Shown: in pieces, positions 25,181 through 35,004 of the stretch
Numbering within the stretch: position 1 is the first letter of the stretch
How the letters are laid out: every line of letters begins with the position of its first letter
NCBI GenBank assembly: GCA_017627765.1
Contig: JAGAGD010000011.1
Location: 1-62,345, forward strand
Length of the DNA: 62,345 nucleotides
Source: Prevotella sp.
Lineage (GTDB): Bacteria > Bacteroidota > Bacteroidia > Bacteroidales > Bacteroidaceae
Direction of reading: 5' to 3'
Position numbers and translations under genes: made by a program
The notes under the pieces: generated by a model
Told to the model about the DNA's origin: nothing
Seen by the model: the letters and a program-made list of their open reading frames with translations, nothing else
Database searches by the model: none

Positions 25181-26404
25181 TTAGTCATTATACTGTGCTG
25201 TCAGTTCGCAGATCTTTACGATTACTTGCATTACTTTTTCCATTACTTGGATAGAGACAAACTCGTAAGGACCATGGAAGTTCACACCGCCTGCGAAGAT
25301 GTTTGGACAAGGAATACCCTTGAAAGACAACTGAGCTCCGTCGGTACCGCCACGTATTGGCTTAACGCGTGGAGGAACTTCGCACTCCTGCATAGCCTTG
25401 ACTACCAAGTCGATGACGTGCATGCATGGGTCTATCTTCTCTTTCATGTTGTAGTACTGGTCTTTTACGTCTACGCTGCATGTGCCTTCGCCATACTTCT
25501 CGTTGATTACATCTGCACATTTCTTTATCAGCACCTTACGGTCTTCAAATTTCTCGCGGTTGTGGTCGCGGATGATGTATGAAAGTTGTGCTGACTCACA
25601 AGCAGATTTTACACCGATAAGATGGAAGAAACCTTCATAGCCTTCTGTTGTCTCTGGTGTCTGGTCAGCAGGAAGAAGTTTTGCAAATTCCATTGCTACG
25701 AGGCTTGCATTAATCATCTTGCCCTTAGCATATCCTGGGTGAACGCTGACGCCCTTGATGTTAACCTTAGCAGAAGCAGCATTGAAGTTCTCATATTCCA
25801 GTTCTCCAAGATCTCCGCCGTCGATTGTATAAGCCCACTCGCAACCGAACTTCTCAACATCGAAGTGGTGTGCACCCATACCTATCTCTTCATCAGGGTT
25901 GAAACCTACGCGAATGTCGCCGTGTTCAATCTCGTTGTGGTCGCGAAGATAGCATATAGCCTGCATTATCTCTGCAATACCAGCCTTGTCGTCAGCACCA
26001 AGAAGGGTTGTTCCGTCTGTCACGATAAGGTCTTCACCCATGTGCTGAAGCAGTTCAGGGAATTTCTTTGGGGAAGAGATGATTCCTGGAGAAAGTTCTA
26101 TGTCGTTGCCGTCATAGTTCTTTACAATGCGAGCATTGATGTTTGCACCGCTGCAGTCAGGAGATGTATCATAGTGAGAAATGAAACCGATTGTAGGAAT
26201 CTGCTTCTTTGTGTTAGCCTTTAGAGTACCGTAGAGGTAGCCCTGCTCATCCATTTCAACATCTTCCAGACCTTCGCGCTCCATTTCCTCTTTCAGGTAG
26301 CGTGCGAAGATAAGCTGTTTTGACGTACTTGGCACGGTCTGCGATTCCTCGCTTGACTGCGTGTCAAACTTAGTGTAGTTTAGAAATCTTTCGGTTAATT
26401 CCAT
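25181..26404 (-). CDS. pepT: Peptidase T (tripeptide aminopeptidase)
   Basis: A 407-residue M20-family zinc peptidase that removes N-terminal residues from tripeptides in the cytoplasm. Metal-site motifs are in place: ISHYDTSPD (His 77, Asp 79), [15 protein letters not shown], and [14 protein letters not shown] with the Glu-Glu pair. The dimerisation domain and the late [19 protein letters not shown], carrying another conserved set of residues, are intact. Length equals that of typical PepT. A candidate -7 box lies about 110 nt upstream. Confidence 0.95.
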   Translation of the reverse strand: MELTERFLNYTKFDTQSSEESQTVPSTSKQLIFARYLKEEMEREGLEDVEMDEQGYLYGTLKANTKKQIPTIGFISHYDTSPDCSGANINARIVKNYDGNDIELSPGIISSPKKFPELLQHMGEDLIVTDGTTLLGADDKAGIAEIMQAICYLRDHNEIEHGDIRVGFNPDEEIGMGAHHFDVEKFGCEWAYTIDGGDLGELEYENFNAASAKVNIKGVSVHPGYAKGKMINASLVAMEFAKLLPADQTPETTEGYEGFFHLIGVKSACESAQLSYIIRDHNREKFEDRKVLIKKCADVINEKYGEGTCSVDVKDQYYNMKEKIDPCMHVIDLVVKAMQECEVPPRVKPIRGGTDGAQLSFKGIPCPNIFAGGVNFHGPYEFVSIQVMEKVMQVIVKICELTAQYND

Positions 26405-26514
26405 GATTTGTTATTGTTTTATATAATTATTGTATGTGTTTTTTAGTAATTGCTAATGTCTCATTGTCTGCATCCCGTTATTATTATCAACACAGACAAA
26501 TCATTACATTCGTG

Positions 26515-26522
26515 CAAATATA
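26515..26522 (-). promoter_or_regulatory. Candidate -7 promoter element for pepT
   Basis: The minus strand reads TATATTTG (TAnnTTTG). Transcription would start near 26508, about 104 nt before the pepT start. I see no clear TTTG at the right distance, so the call is tentative. Confidence 0.4.
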
Positions 26523-26610
26523 CAAATTTTTCCCGAAACTAAACCTGTTTTCCTAAAAAATGTGTGTATGAGGAATATCTGCAAATATAAAATTGTTGTT
26601 TATATCCATC

Positions 26611-26703
26611 CCTGCCACGGGCAGATGCAAACAACAAAAAAGAGAGATAATCGCAAACGAGCTTGCATTATCTCTCTCTTATTGTTGTGATCCCGTTGGG
26701 ATT
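26611..26703 (-). repeat. 93-bp direct repeat: tRNA 3' end plus terminator, copy 1
   Basis: Identical to 26841-26933 except for one base. On the minus strand it holds the last 17 or so bases of the T arm and acceptor of the tRNA (AATCCCAACGGGATCA), then the same AGAGAGATAAT/ATTATCTCTCT terminator hairpin. A third, shorter copy of only the tRNA end lies at 26805-26821, followed by a different hairpin with a T run (about 26745-26800). Confidence 0.85.
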
Positions 26704-26840
26704 AGATATCCCTGTAGTCTGGCGCCAGCCATCCTACAAAGTTAAAAATGATACCTGAATAATTGAAAGAAAACTTTCCTTATCCAAGTATCATTTTTTC
26801 CTTCGTGATCCCGTTGGGATTGACTTTGTCCATCCCTTAC

Positions 26841-26933
26841 CCTGCCACGGGCAGATGCAAACAACAAAAAAGAGAGATAATCGCAAACAAGCTTGCATTA
26901 TCTCTCTCTTATTGTTGTGATCCCGTTGGGATT
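26841..26933 (-). repeat. 93-bp direct repeat: tRNA 3' end plus terminator, copy 2
   Basis: This is the copy attached to the intact tRNA. The offset to copy 1 is 230 bp. The match ends exactly where the tRNA T-loop diverges from the sequence next to copy 1, which suggests a recombination or integration event at the tRNA 3' end. Confidence 0.85.
26865..26910 (-). terminator. Rho-independent terminator of tRNA-Arg
   Basis: On the minus strand, just after the tRNA, an 11-bp perfect stem (AGAGAGATAAT with ATTATCTCTCT) closes a loop of about 16 nt and is followed by TTTTTTG. Confidence 0.9.
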
Positions 26934-26991
26934 CAAACCCAAGACCTTCAGAACCGGAATCTGACGCTCTATTCAGCTAAGCTACGGGACC
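26918..26991 (-). tRNA. tRNA-Arg (anticodon CCG)
   Basis: The minus strand folds as a standard 74-nt tRNA without encoded CCA. Acceptor arms GGTCCCG and CGGGATC pair over seven positions (one G-U). The D arm contains TAGCTTAGCTGAATAGAGC, the anticodon stem TCAGA/TCTGA closes the loop TTCCGGT with anticodon CCG, and the T arm has GGTTTGAATCC-type sequence. It reads Arg CGG codons. Confidence 0.93.
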
Positions 26992-27035
26992 ATTATCGGG
27001 GTGCAAAGTTACAAAATATGTGCGATGTCTGCAAG

Positions 27036-28811
27036 CTAACTAAGTTCAAATTCTAATAATTTGTGCATTTTAGATATTGCCTTGTTCTTCGACATCATCT
27101 GTTCGAACAAGTCTCGCTTGCTCAATATTTTTATTGAACTCTCGTTGTTGGCAAGTTTCAGTATCAGTTCGATGTTTCCGTTGTGCAACTGCTTTGCCAT
27201 TGTTGCCTTTATCCTGCCTTTTATTTCTTCTATTTGTTTCAGAAGTGTCTGGTTGCTCACTTCTAGTTCTATGTTTGGAAGGGTAGCTATTTTCGGAATG
27301 ATGTTTTTCATTCGCGAGGCCATTCCATACATATCCTGAGGCATTCTGTTGCACATTGCCATCCATTCAAATTCGAGTTGTTCTTGCGTAAATTCCTTGT
27401 TCTCGTCTTTGTTTTCTATTTTTGGCTGAATCTGATAGTGAGGTTTTTCGGCTTCTGAGAGAGAATGGAAATTATTGAATATTCCATCCATTTTCAGTAT
27501 TCTGCCGCCTGCTTGTTTCTGCTTTTCTGCTGGCTGCCCCGATTGGTCGGCTGTTGGTGCAGCCACGTCAATAGTTTGCCGATTAGCAGCGGTCTGCTTT
27601 GGCTGCTTCGACACAACAGTCGCTGCCACCTGCAATGCAGCTTCTGACCGTTTATTGGCTATAAGTTTCTTGAACAGGGTTTTCAATCGCTTGGGGCGAT
27701 GCCCCACGCCTGGCGTTTCCTCCTGTGTGAGTTGTGCCACCTCTATGAGTGTTAGTTCTACGAGCAGTCGCTTGTTAGAGCTCTGCCTGTAGTTTATGTC
27801 GCAGTCGTTCATTATGCGCAGTGCAGAATAGAGGAATTGCGGCTTGCATTTGGCAGCCTGTTCTTTGTATCTCTCGCGCATCTTGTTGCTGCAGTCTATG
27901 AGCGACAGGGTCTGTTCGTCTTTAGCCATCATTAAGTTGCGCACGTGGGCAGCCAGTCCGTTTACTAGATGTCCTCCGTCGAAACCCTTGTTTATCACCG
28001 TGTTGAGCAGCACCATAATGTCGCTTACTTTGTTTTCGAGAGCGCAGTCTATTATGTTGAAATAGTTTTCGCTGTCGAGCACGTTCAGGTCTTCTATAAC
28101 CTTCTGATAAGTTATGTTGCCTTGACAGAACGAAGCCGTCTGGTCGAAAACGGAAAGAGCATCGCGCATTCCTCCGTCAGCCTTCTCCGCAATCACGTTT
28201 AGCGCCTCCTCCTCGTAGGTTATGCCTTCCTTCTCGGCAACCATCTTCAGGTGGTTGACTATGTTAGCAGTAGTCATTCGCTCGAAGTCGTAAATCTGGC
28301 AGCGCGATATGATTGTAGGCAGAATCTTATGCTTTTCGGTTGTGGCAAGGATGAACACGACATGTGCTGGCGGTTCTTCGAGAGTCTTCAGAAAAGCGTT
28401 GAAAGCCTGAGTAGACAACATGTGTACCTCGTCGATGATGAACACTTTGTAGCGACCCACCTGTGGCGGTATTCGTGTCTGCTCCATCAGTGCCTTAATC
28501 TGGTCTACACCATTATTTGATGCGGCATCAAGCTCGAATATGTTATACGACCGTTGTTCATTAAAAGCCTTGCAGCTTTCGCACTCGTTGCAAGCCTCGC
28601 CATCTTCCGTTGGGTTAGTGCAGTTAATGGCTTTAGCAAAGATGCGAGCGCAAGTGGTCTTACCCACTCCGCGTGGTCCGCAGAACAGGTAGGCATGAGC
28701 AAGTTTTCCACTCTTCACCGTGTTTTTCAGCGTAGTTGTCAGTGCTTTCTGTCCAACAACGGTGTCGAAAGACATTGGTCTGTACTTGCGTGCAGAAACT
28801 ATATATTCCAT
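27036..28811 (-). CDS. dnaX: DNA polymerase III subunits gamma/tau
   Basis: A 591-residue clamp-loader ATPase. Walker A is FCGPRGVGKTTCARIFAKAIN, the zinc module is CTNPTEDGEACNECESCKAF, Walker B is FIIDEVHMLSTQAFNAFLKTLEEPP and the sensor is LATTEKHKILPTIISRCQ. The arginine-finger and lid domain (domain III) end near residue 370; a linker and a C-terminal part unlike E. coli tau follow, as in other Bacteroidales. The start ATATATTCCAT on the plus strand gives MEYIVSARKYRP, the normal beginning. It is transcribed by its own promoter about 18 nt upstream and is the gene nearest the defence island. Confidence 0.96.
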   Translation of the reverse strand: MEYIVSARKYRPMSFDTVVGQKALTTTLKNTVKSGKLAHAYLFCGPRGVGKTTCARIFAKAINCTNPTEDGEACNECESCKAFNEQRSYNIFELDAASNNGVDQIKALMEQTRIPPQVGRYKVFIIDEVHMLSTQAFNAFLKTLEEPPAHVVFILATTEKHKILPTIISRCQIYDFERMTTANIVNHLKMVAEKEGITYEEEALNVIAEKADGGMRDALSVFDQTASFCQGNITYQKVIEDLNVLDSENYFNIIDCALENKVSDIMVLLNTVINKGFDGGHLVNGLAAHVRNLMMAKDEQTLSLIDCSNKMRERYKEQAAKCKPQFLYSALRIMNDCDINYRQSSNKRLLVELTLIEVAQLTQEETPGVGHRPKRLKTLFKKLIANKRSEAALQVAATVVSKQPKQTAANRQTIDVAAPTADQSGQPAEKQKQAGGRILKMDGIFNNFHSLSEAEKPHYQIQPKIENKDENKEFTQEQLEFEWMAMCNRMPQDMYGMASRMKNIIPKIATLPNIELEVSNQTLLKQIEEIKGRIKATMAKQLHNGNIELILKLANNESSIKILSKRDLFEQMMSKNKAISKMHKLLEFELS

Positions 28812-28834
28812 TTGTTCAAATATTTTCTATCGGG

Positions 28835-28842
28835 CAAAATTA
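28835..28842 (-). promoter_or_regulatory. Candidate -7 promoter element for dnaX
   Basis: The minus strand reads TAATTTTG (TAnnTTTG), with transcription expected near 28829 and a leader of about 18 nt. The -33 element is weak. Confidence 0.45.
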
Positions 28843-29053
28843 CTAAAAACTTTTTTATTGAACGACTGTTTGCAGAATATTTTGTTGCTAAAGTTTCTGA
28901 AGCGGTAAGCTTTTCGTTTGGTTATTTAGCAGGATTTTCGGTTTATACCATCAGCTGCAGTCCCACCAACTATAATATATAGCCGAAGCCTCATTGCCCA
29001 CTTTTATCTCAATGGTTTATAGAAAATACGCTCCTTTTCCCATTTTTTGCAGC

Positions 29054-32000
29054 TTACTCTAAGCTATTGATGACATTCAACATCGTATCATAGTCCGTTA
29101 TCTCATGGTAACGTACTTTGCTTGTCGATACATTGTTGAAGAGTTTCTTGGCACACTCTATCTTTGCCATTTCTGCACCTTTCAGGTTCATAGACAGCAT
29201 ACTACCCTTGGTCTCTGCCACGAAGAATATGTGCTTTACGCCCATATTGTCATTGAAGGCAATAGCCCAGTCAGGGGCATACTTTCCTACTGGCGTAGGT
29301 ATCTGGAAACTGCGTGGCAGACGTGCATAGACACAGACTTCATCAGCCTTGTCGAGTGCTTCGGCAAACTTTCTTTCGCCCTTACTGTCCGTAAATACAT
29401 AATCCAGAATGTGCTTCTTTGCCTCATAGGCCTTTTCTATCGGCTGGCGGTTTTTCTCCTTGGTGAAGATGTCGGCGTCATACTGCTGCTCGGTGCGATT
29501 GTAAGCGATATGCTCTATAATCATCGTGGCCTTCTGGTCTTTTATCAGACGTATCACGTTACGGATAAACTCTTCAGGGTTGTTCTTGAACAGATAGAGC
29601 TTTGCCGTTAAAATGCCTTTCAGGATGCTAACCACCGTTCTTCTTGTCAGCGTTGCCCCCTTGGCTATCTCGCCAACGAGGTCGTATGACACATCGCTTG
29701 TCGATACCTCCTTCATAGTTTGTGTACGGGTATGCTGGTCGCCTGTAAAATCAAGGTCATCCGTTCCCTGTTCACCTGTCGTCACCACATATTTCAGTTC
29801 GGTAACACGCAGATTCTTGTTGATGGATGCTATGGCTTTTTGTATCAGTTCCTCGCTGTCGTAATGCACCGTATAGACATAGCGGTGATTGATTTCCTCC
29901 CACAGCCGCTTGAACTCTTCCTTGCTGGCATTGTCATTCAGATGGTCATTCACGGCCTCTGCTGACTCGTTAGCATCCTCTATCATGTCATCAAGGGCAG
30001 ACGGGTCAAAGATACCCTGTATTAACTTATGAACCTGCTCACTGATGGGAGCCAGTTTCTTACTCATCGGTGCAAGGTTACCTGTGCGCAGGTCTTCGTG
30101 ATATGATTGCTGGATGTTACCCTTGTCATCCACATAGTCATTCTCATAGAGATAGTTGACGATGGCTGTTGCCTCCATCGTTGAGATTTCATGCACTTCA
30201 TCACCAACCATAAACTTTCTGCCCTCGAAGTAAGCCACTGTTGCCTGTGTAGGACGTTCACGCAAGGCTTCGCGTGTCTCTTTCTGCAACGCATCAACGA
30301 AGGTGCTATAGCTTTCGTTGGCAATGACCGTAAGAGCATTGATGTCATGCACGGCTTCACCCAGTCGCTCTGCATCCATGCGAACGCCTTGCTGGTCAAC
30401 GCAGATACGCAGTCCACGACCTACCTCCTGACGCTTGGCAGTCGCACTGCTAGCATGGCGCAGGGTGCATATCTGGAATACATTCGGGTTGTCCCATCCT
30501 TCACGCAGTGCAGAGTGCGAGAAGATGAATCGTGTCGGTTCATCGAAACTCAACAAACGCTCCTTGTTTTTAAGAATCAAATCGTAAGCTGATATGTCTG
30601 AAGAGAAGTCTTCACCTCGCTTTACAACACTGTCGATGGCATGTCCCTTCTTGTCGATGGAAAAATAGCCATTGTGTACTTGGTCTGCCGTAAAGCGTTT
30701 CAAATAACGCTGATAATCATCCTCAAAGAGCGAAAGGTTCTCATTGAGGAAACGGGTGTATTCCTCTTCAAACACTTTCCAAAGGAAGCCCTTTACGACT
30801 TCGCCCTGTTCGTCATAGCCCTTATAGTTGGCTACTTCGTCGATAAAGAAGAGCGAGAGCGTCTTGATGCCCTGTTTGAAGAGTGCTGCTTCTTTCTCAA
30901 AGTGTGAACGGATGGTTTCTCTAATCTGAATGCGCTGTATCTGTTGTTCAGACACATCGCCCATCACTTCACCCTTGCGCAGCACATCGCCGTTCATGAA
31001 ATAGACGGTATTTGTCAGGGGATTGATGTCGGTAATAACAAAATCCTTGTAGGCAGGAAGCCCAGATGTATCATAGAGCGAATCGTTCTGTCCGAACTTG
31101 CATATCTGCCTTCGGGTACTTGTTGCGCCCTTTACCTCAATTTCCAGTCTTACTTCCGGTGCCTTGTTCTTTGAAAGTACGATGCTGTCGAAGTAGATAT
31201 AGCTCTGGTTGCCCAAAAGGTTTTGCAGGGTGATACCCTTCACCTGAATCTTCTTCACCAATCGCTGGCGGTAGGCATCGAAGGCATCCAGCGCATAGAC
31301 GCAGTTGTGTGAGGTCTTATGAGTTGCCGAATAGTTCAGCACAAACAGCGGCTTGAAGTTCTTCAGCGCACGTTGGGTGGCTGCGCCCTCCATCTTCTGC
31401 GGCTCGTCCATGATGATAATGGGGCGATTGGCAGCAATCACATCAATAGGACGGCGACTCTGGAAATCGTCACGCTTGGAATAAATGATACGGCTTTCCT
31501 TGTTGGCAGCACCTTCCTTGAATGAGGTATTGAACGCCTGCACATTGATAATCATCACATTGATGCTGGCATCACTGCTGAATGAGTCTATCTGTGTCAG
31601 GTTGCCGCTATTATAGATGAAGAATCGGGCTTTCTTGCCGTACTGCTCCATGAAGTGGTCTTCCAGCATTGTGAAACTCTTATACACACCTTCACGGATG
31701 GCGATACTCGGCACCACAACGATGAACTTGCTCCAGCCATAGCGTTTGTTCAGTTCAAACATCGTCTTGATATAGACGTAGGTCTTACCTGTACCCGTTT
31801 CCATCTCAATGTCGAGTGAGCAAGCGCCCAGTCCGTCAGGCAGACTGAGTTTTGTTGACTTCGGTATGTTGCCAATGGCTTGCTGTTGCTGGATGTTGGT
31901 CAGCAGTTGATGACCTTGCAACTCCACATCGTTGTTGCGCCATCCTACATATTCCTCTTCAAACGTAATCTGTCCCTTACGTTTACCCAAGTCGCGACGG

Positions 32001-32098
32001 TACTGTGCATTGGTCTTCGACGGTTGTCCGGCAAACACGCTCACCGTCTGCTCTACAGCATCCGTCTGGTATTGTTGTATCTTAAACTTAAACTTCAT
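29054..32098 (-). CDS. res: Type III restriction enzyme, Res subunit
   Basis: A 1014-residue SF2 helicase-nuclease that, with Mod, translocates or diffuses along DNA and cuts near pairs of unmethylated sites. Walker A: DIEMETGTGKTYVYIK (about 96-111). Motif II: IIIMDEPQKMEG. Later helicase motifs include RFIFSHSALREGWDNPNVFQI and the arginine finger region QEVGRGLRICVD. The C-terminal PD-(D/E)XK nuclease domain is complete: PDWAIAFNDN then FFVAETKG (about 942-965). The ATG overlaps the end of rhuM by four bases, so it is coupled to that gene. Confidence 0.94.
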   Translation of the reverse strand: MKFKFKIQQYQTDAVEQTVSVFAGQPSKTNAQYRRDLGKRKGQITFEEEYVGWRNNDVELQGHQLLTNIQQQQAIGNIPKSTKLSLPDGLGACSLDIEMETGTGKTYVYIKTMFELNKRYGWSKFIVVVPSIAIREGVYKSFTMLEDHFMEQYGKKARFFIYNSGNLTQIDSFSSDASINVMIINVQAFNTSFKEGAANKESRIIYSKRDDFQSRRPIDVIAANRPIIIMDEPQKMEGAATQRALKNFKPLFVLNYSATHKTSHNCVYALDAFDAYRQRLVKKIQVKGITLQNLLGNQSYIYFDSIVLSKNKAPEVRLEIEVKGATSTRRQICKFGQNDSLYDTSGLPAYKDFVITDINPLTNTVYFMNGDVLRKGEVMGDVSEQQIQRIQIRETIRSHFEKEAALFKQGIKTLSLFFIDEVANYKGYDEQGEVVKGFLWKVFEEEYTRFLNENLSLFEDDYQRYLKRFTADQVHNGYFSIDKKGHAIDSVVKRGEDFSSDISAYDLILKNKERLLSFDEPTRFIFSHSALREGWDNPNVFQICTLRHASSATAKRQEVGRGLRICVDQQGVRMDAERLGEAVHDINALTVIANESYSTFVDALQKETREALRERPTQATVAYFEGRKFMVGDEVHEISTMEATAIVNYLYENDYVDDKGNIQQSYHEDLRTGNLAPMSKKLAPISEQVHKLIQGIFDPSALDDMIEDANESAEAVNDHLNDNASKEEFKRLWEEINHRYVYTVHYDSEELIQKAIASINKNLRVTELKYVVTTGEQGTDDLDFTGDQHTRTQTMKEVSTSDVSYDLVGEIAKGATLTRRTVVSILKGILTAKLYLFKNNPEEFIRNVIRLIKDQKATMIIEHIAYNRTEQQYDADIFTKEKNRQPIEKAYEAKKHILDYVFTDSKGERKFAEALDKADEVCVYARLPRSFQIPTPVGKYAPDWAIAFNDNMGVKHIFFVAETKGSMLSMNLKGAEMAKIECAKKLFNNVSTSKVRYHEITDYDTMLNVINSLE

Positions 32099-33102
32099 TT
32101 GCCACCCTCCTTTGATTCATCGTCTTTTCCTATATTACCCAAACGTTTGATAGAATCCAGATAGTCCTGTTCTACGTCACTGATGGTGCGCTGTTTGTAT
32201 TTGCGATATTCGTTTGTGGCATGTTCCATTGCTTCTGTATGAGAAACGCTGCCAGCATCTTGCAACAGTTGCTCCCCTGACATTGTGAGAATGCGGTCCA
32301 GATAGTTGGCCCAGTCATTCATCGTCATTGGTTGTTCACGTTCTGCCTGCCGTTCAGCAAAGTCCAGATATCCCGAAACCAGTTGCCCCATAGCTCGGAG
32401 TTCCTTAGCGTCAAGATAGTTTTTCGCTGTCTTGGCTTCTACTAATGTGGGCTGATTTCCTTTGAAGGTAAGAAGACCCATGAAATCTTTCTCTGCATCT
32501 GCTCGCTCCACTATCAACTCTGCTGCCGTGCGCCCATGGATGGCATAATGAATCTTGTTCTGCACCTTCTTGAAGAACTCCTGAGATATAGATGCTCGTG
32601 GGTCATAGTCAATACTTGTAGCATAGATTTCCAGCACTTGCCTATAGAGTACCTTTTCAGTAGCACGAATGTCTCTGATGCGTTCGAGAAGTTCCTTCCA
32701 ATAGCCACCACCGCCAAGTTTTTTCAGTCGTTCATCGTCGAGTGTAAATCCTTTGACGATATACTCTTTGAGCCGTTCCGTTGCCCACTGCCTGAAGCGT
32801 GTCGCAATGATGGAACGTACACGATAGCCGAGGGCTATAATCATGTCAAGACTATAGAAGGTAGTTTGGTATGACTTGCCGTCTGCGGCAGTTGTTCGGA
32901 ATTTCCGAACAACTGCTTCTTCCTGCAGTTCGCCTTCTTCGAAGATATGCTTGATGTGTTCACTGACGTTCGATTTACTCGTCTGATATAGTTCGCACAT
33001 CTGAGCCTGTGTAAGCCATAGCGTATCTTCTGTCAGTCTCACGTCAATCTTCGTGAGTCCGCTGCTATCTGTATATATGAGTATTTTATTGTTTTCTTCC
33101 AT
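32095..33102 (-). CDS. rhuM: RhuM-family protein between mod and res
   Basis: A 335-residue RhuM-type protein (virulence RhuM/Bro-N-like family). Family marks are WLTQAQMCELYQTSKSNVSEHI (a helix-turn-helix-like start), FYSLDMIIALGYRVRSIIATRFRQWATERLKEYIVKGFTLDDERLK and the C-terminal helical part. Its stop overlaps the res start by 4 nt, and its start lies 5 nt from the mod stop, so it is inside the type III operon. Members are found next to type I, type III and toxin loci; what it does for restriction is not established. Nothing is missing from the family pattern. Confidence 0.9.
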   Translation of the reverse strand: MEENNKILIYTDSSGLTKIDVRLTEDTLWLTQAQMCELYQTSKSNVSEHIKHIFEEGELQEEAVVRKFRTTAADGKSYQTTFYSLDMIIALGYRVRSIIATRFRQWATERLKEYIVKGFTLDDERLKKLGGGGYWKELLERIRDIRATEKVLYRQVLEIYATSIDYDPRASISQEFFKKVQNKIHYAIHGRTAAELIVERADAEKDFMGLLTFKGNQPTLVEAKTAKNYLDAKELRAMGQLVSGYLDFAERQAEREQPMTMNDWANYLDRILTMSGEQLLQDAGSVSHTEAMEHATNEYRKYKQRTISDVEQDYLDSIKRLGNIGKDDESKEGGK

Positions 33103-33107
33103 AACCC

Positions 33108-35000
33108 TTACAATATTCTTCTTACGGTGTCCTTACTATACTCTTCCCAAATCTGCTCGAAGTTGTCGGCAACTTGGTCGTTGGCGAGGCTGCTGTCGCG
33201 CATGACGAAGTAGTAGGGATGTTGACGGGCTATCTCCGTGATGGTCGTCTCATTCACTTCTTCGTCGAAGCAGGCCATCAGGTAGCCATCGCTGACACTC
33301 CAGACCGTCTTACCCGCAATCTGCGTCTGCTCGATTTTGGCAGACAGTTCAATGCCAAGTTCTATCATCGTCTGGAACAGCAGGTCTTCCTCTGTGCGGT
33401 CGGGCTTAATATTGTCGTCAAAGAGTTTCTGCTCATTGAACTCTGATGGAGTGTAATAAACATCCTGCATATTCGATGAATCGAGCTTCAGTACACGGAA
33501 GCCTGTGTCAAGGTTCTTTGCTTCAGGATGCTCCTCTTTTATTATCTTCCCAGCACGACGGATGCGCTCTTTGCCGATTTCACAGATATTCTTGTAACCA
33601 GCCTTATAAGCCTCACTCTTTTCGTCTGTGGATTCTGGCAGCTGAACCATGATGAACTTGCGCTTGCCGCCATCTTCTGCATTGAGTTGCATTACAGCAT
33701 GGGCGGTTGTGGCTGAGCCTGAGAAGAAGTCTAGGATGATAGAATCCTTACAATCTATTCTATTAACAAGATAATGAATTAGTTCAACTGGTTTCGAATA
33801 ATCAAACGGAATATTAATGGCTTCCAACAATTTTGCTGCCTGTGTACTTGAATATTCTTCAATTATGCCCATAGGTCTTTGTGTGCGTTCGATAATGTTA
33901 CCATCATTATCACACATCATATACTGTTTTGTGTAAATTGTCCATATACCAGAACTATCCTTTTTCATTTCAACGAAGCCTCGAGACAAATTATTTAGAA
34001 ATTTATCTTTAGACCATCTCCAACAAGCTTTTTTCCCCTTATTGTTATCTGCTGGCATTACCTTTGTCCCATCAGGAGTTTCTATTGGATAATCAAGAGA
34101 TGCAGAATACTGAATCGATCCCATCCCAAGCTTTTGCAAATAATAAGGTCCACGTTCTTCAAAATACTGATCCTTACCTTTATATCTGTCAGCATTGGAA
34201 ATAGGAACACCTTTAATTTCAACAGATTCAATATTTCGAGTGAAGCATAAAATATGTTCATTTTTAATACGGAATAGTCTGCTATCAGAACTACCTCCAC
34301 CTTCTTTGTTAGCCCATATCAAATCAGCAACAAAATTGTTAGCACCTAAAACCTCCTCACATATTTTACGTGCATTAGCAACCTCTTTGTCATTTAGACT
34401 TATAAATAGTAATCCATCCTCACTCAGCAAATCCTTAGCCACTTTCAAACGTGGATAAATCATATTAAGCCAGTCGGTATGAAAACGCCCGTTGCTTTCA
34501 TAGTTGGTAACAAGGCGGTTGCCTTCCTCATCCTTCTGACCGCTATTATGCATATATTCTCCAGCTGACTGCGAAAAGTCATCGTTATACACAAAGTCGT
34601 TACCTGTGTTATAAGGTGGGTCAATGTAAATCATCTTTACCTTACCCAGATAGTTTTCCCGCAGCAACTTCAGCACTTGAAGATTGTCACCCTCAATATA
34701 CAGGTTCTGAGTATTGTCGAAGTCCACACTCTCCTCACGACAAGGACGCAAGGTATCGGTGGTAGGCGCATTTGCCAGACGGATAGCATTGCGCTTATCA
34801 GGCCAAGTAAACTGATAGCGTTCCTCAGCACCCTCCACAATGCTCTTTGACAACTCTTGACGAAGTTGGTCAAAGTCAATAGCCACTTCAGGAATCCCTT
34901 CATCGTTCAGCCGTTCCGTCAGGCAGTTGGGAAACAAATCCCCAATTCGCTTTATATTCTCATCCACGATGTCCATGGTCTGCATTGTTAGTTTTTCCAT
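33108..35000 (-). CDS. mod: Type III DNA methyltransferase, Mod subunit
   Basis: A 630-residue N6-adenine methyltransferase that modifies and recognises an asymmetric site for the type III system. The catalytic motif DPPY (127-130, in VKMIYIDPPYNTGNDFVYND) comes before the SAM motif FFSGSATTAHA (about 425-435), so it is class beta. The central part between them (roughly 230-400) is the target-recognition region. The C-terminus is unlike that of other families but of usual length. It is followed 8 nt downstream by rhuM and preceded by an unknown membrane-protein gene with a 4-nt gap. Confidence 0.95.
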   Translation of the reverse strand: MEKLTMQTMDIVDENIKRIGDLFPNCLTERLNDEGIPEVAIDFDQLRQELSKSIVEGAEERYQFTWPDKRNAIRLANAPTTDTLRPCREESVDFDNTQNLYIEGDNLQVLKLLRENYLGKVKMIYIDPPYNTGNDFVYNDDFSQSAGEYMHNSGQKDEEGNRLVTNYESNGRFHTDWLNMIYPRLKVAKDLLSEDGLLFISLNDKEVANARKICEEVLGANNFVADLIWANKEGGGSSDSRLFRIKNEHILCFTRNIESVEIKGVPISNADRYKGKDQYFEERGPYYLQKLGMGSIQYSASLDYPIETPDGTKVMPADNNKGKKACWRWSKDKFLNNLSRGFVEMKKDSSGIWTIYTKQYMMCDNDGNIIERTQRPMGIIEEYSSTQAAKLLEAINIPFDYSKPVELIHYLVNRIDCKDSIILDFFSGSATTAHAVMQLNAEDGGKRKFIMVQLPESTDEKSEAYKAGYKNICEIGKERIRRAGKIIKEEHPEAKNLDTGFRVLKLDSSNMQDVYYTPSEFNEQKLFDDNIKPDRTEEDLLFQTMIELGIELSAKIEQTQIAGKTVWSVSDGYLMACFDEEVNETTITEIARQHPYYFVMRDSSLANDQVADNFEQIWEEYSKDTVRRIL

Positions 35001-35004
35001 TATT

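Noticed and set aside
25622-26224. Plus-strand frame of 200 codons
   Set aside because: Antisense to pepT, which is a complete, clearly recognisable gene.
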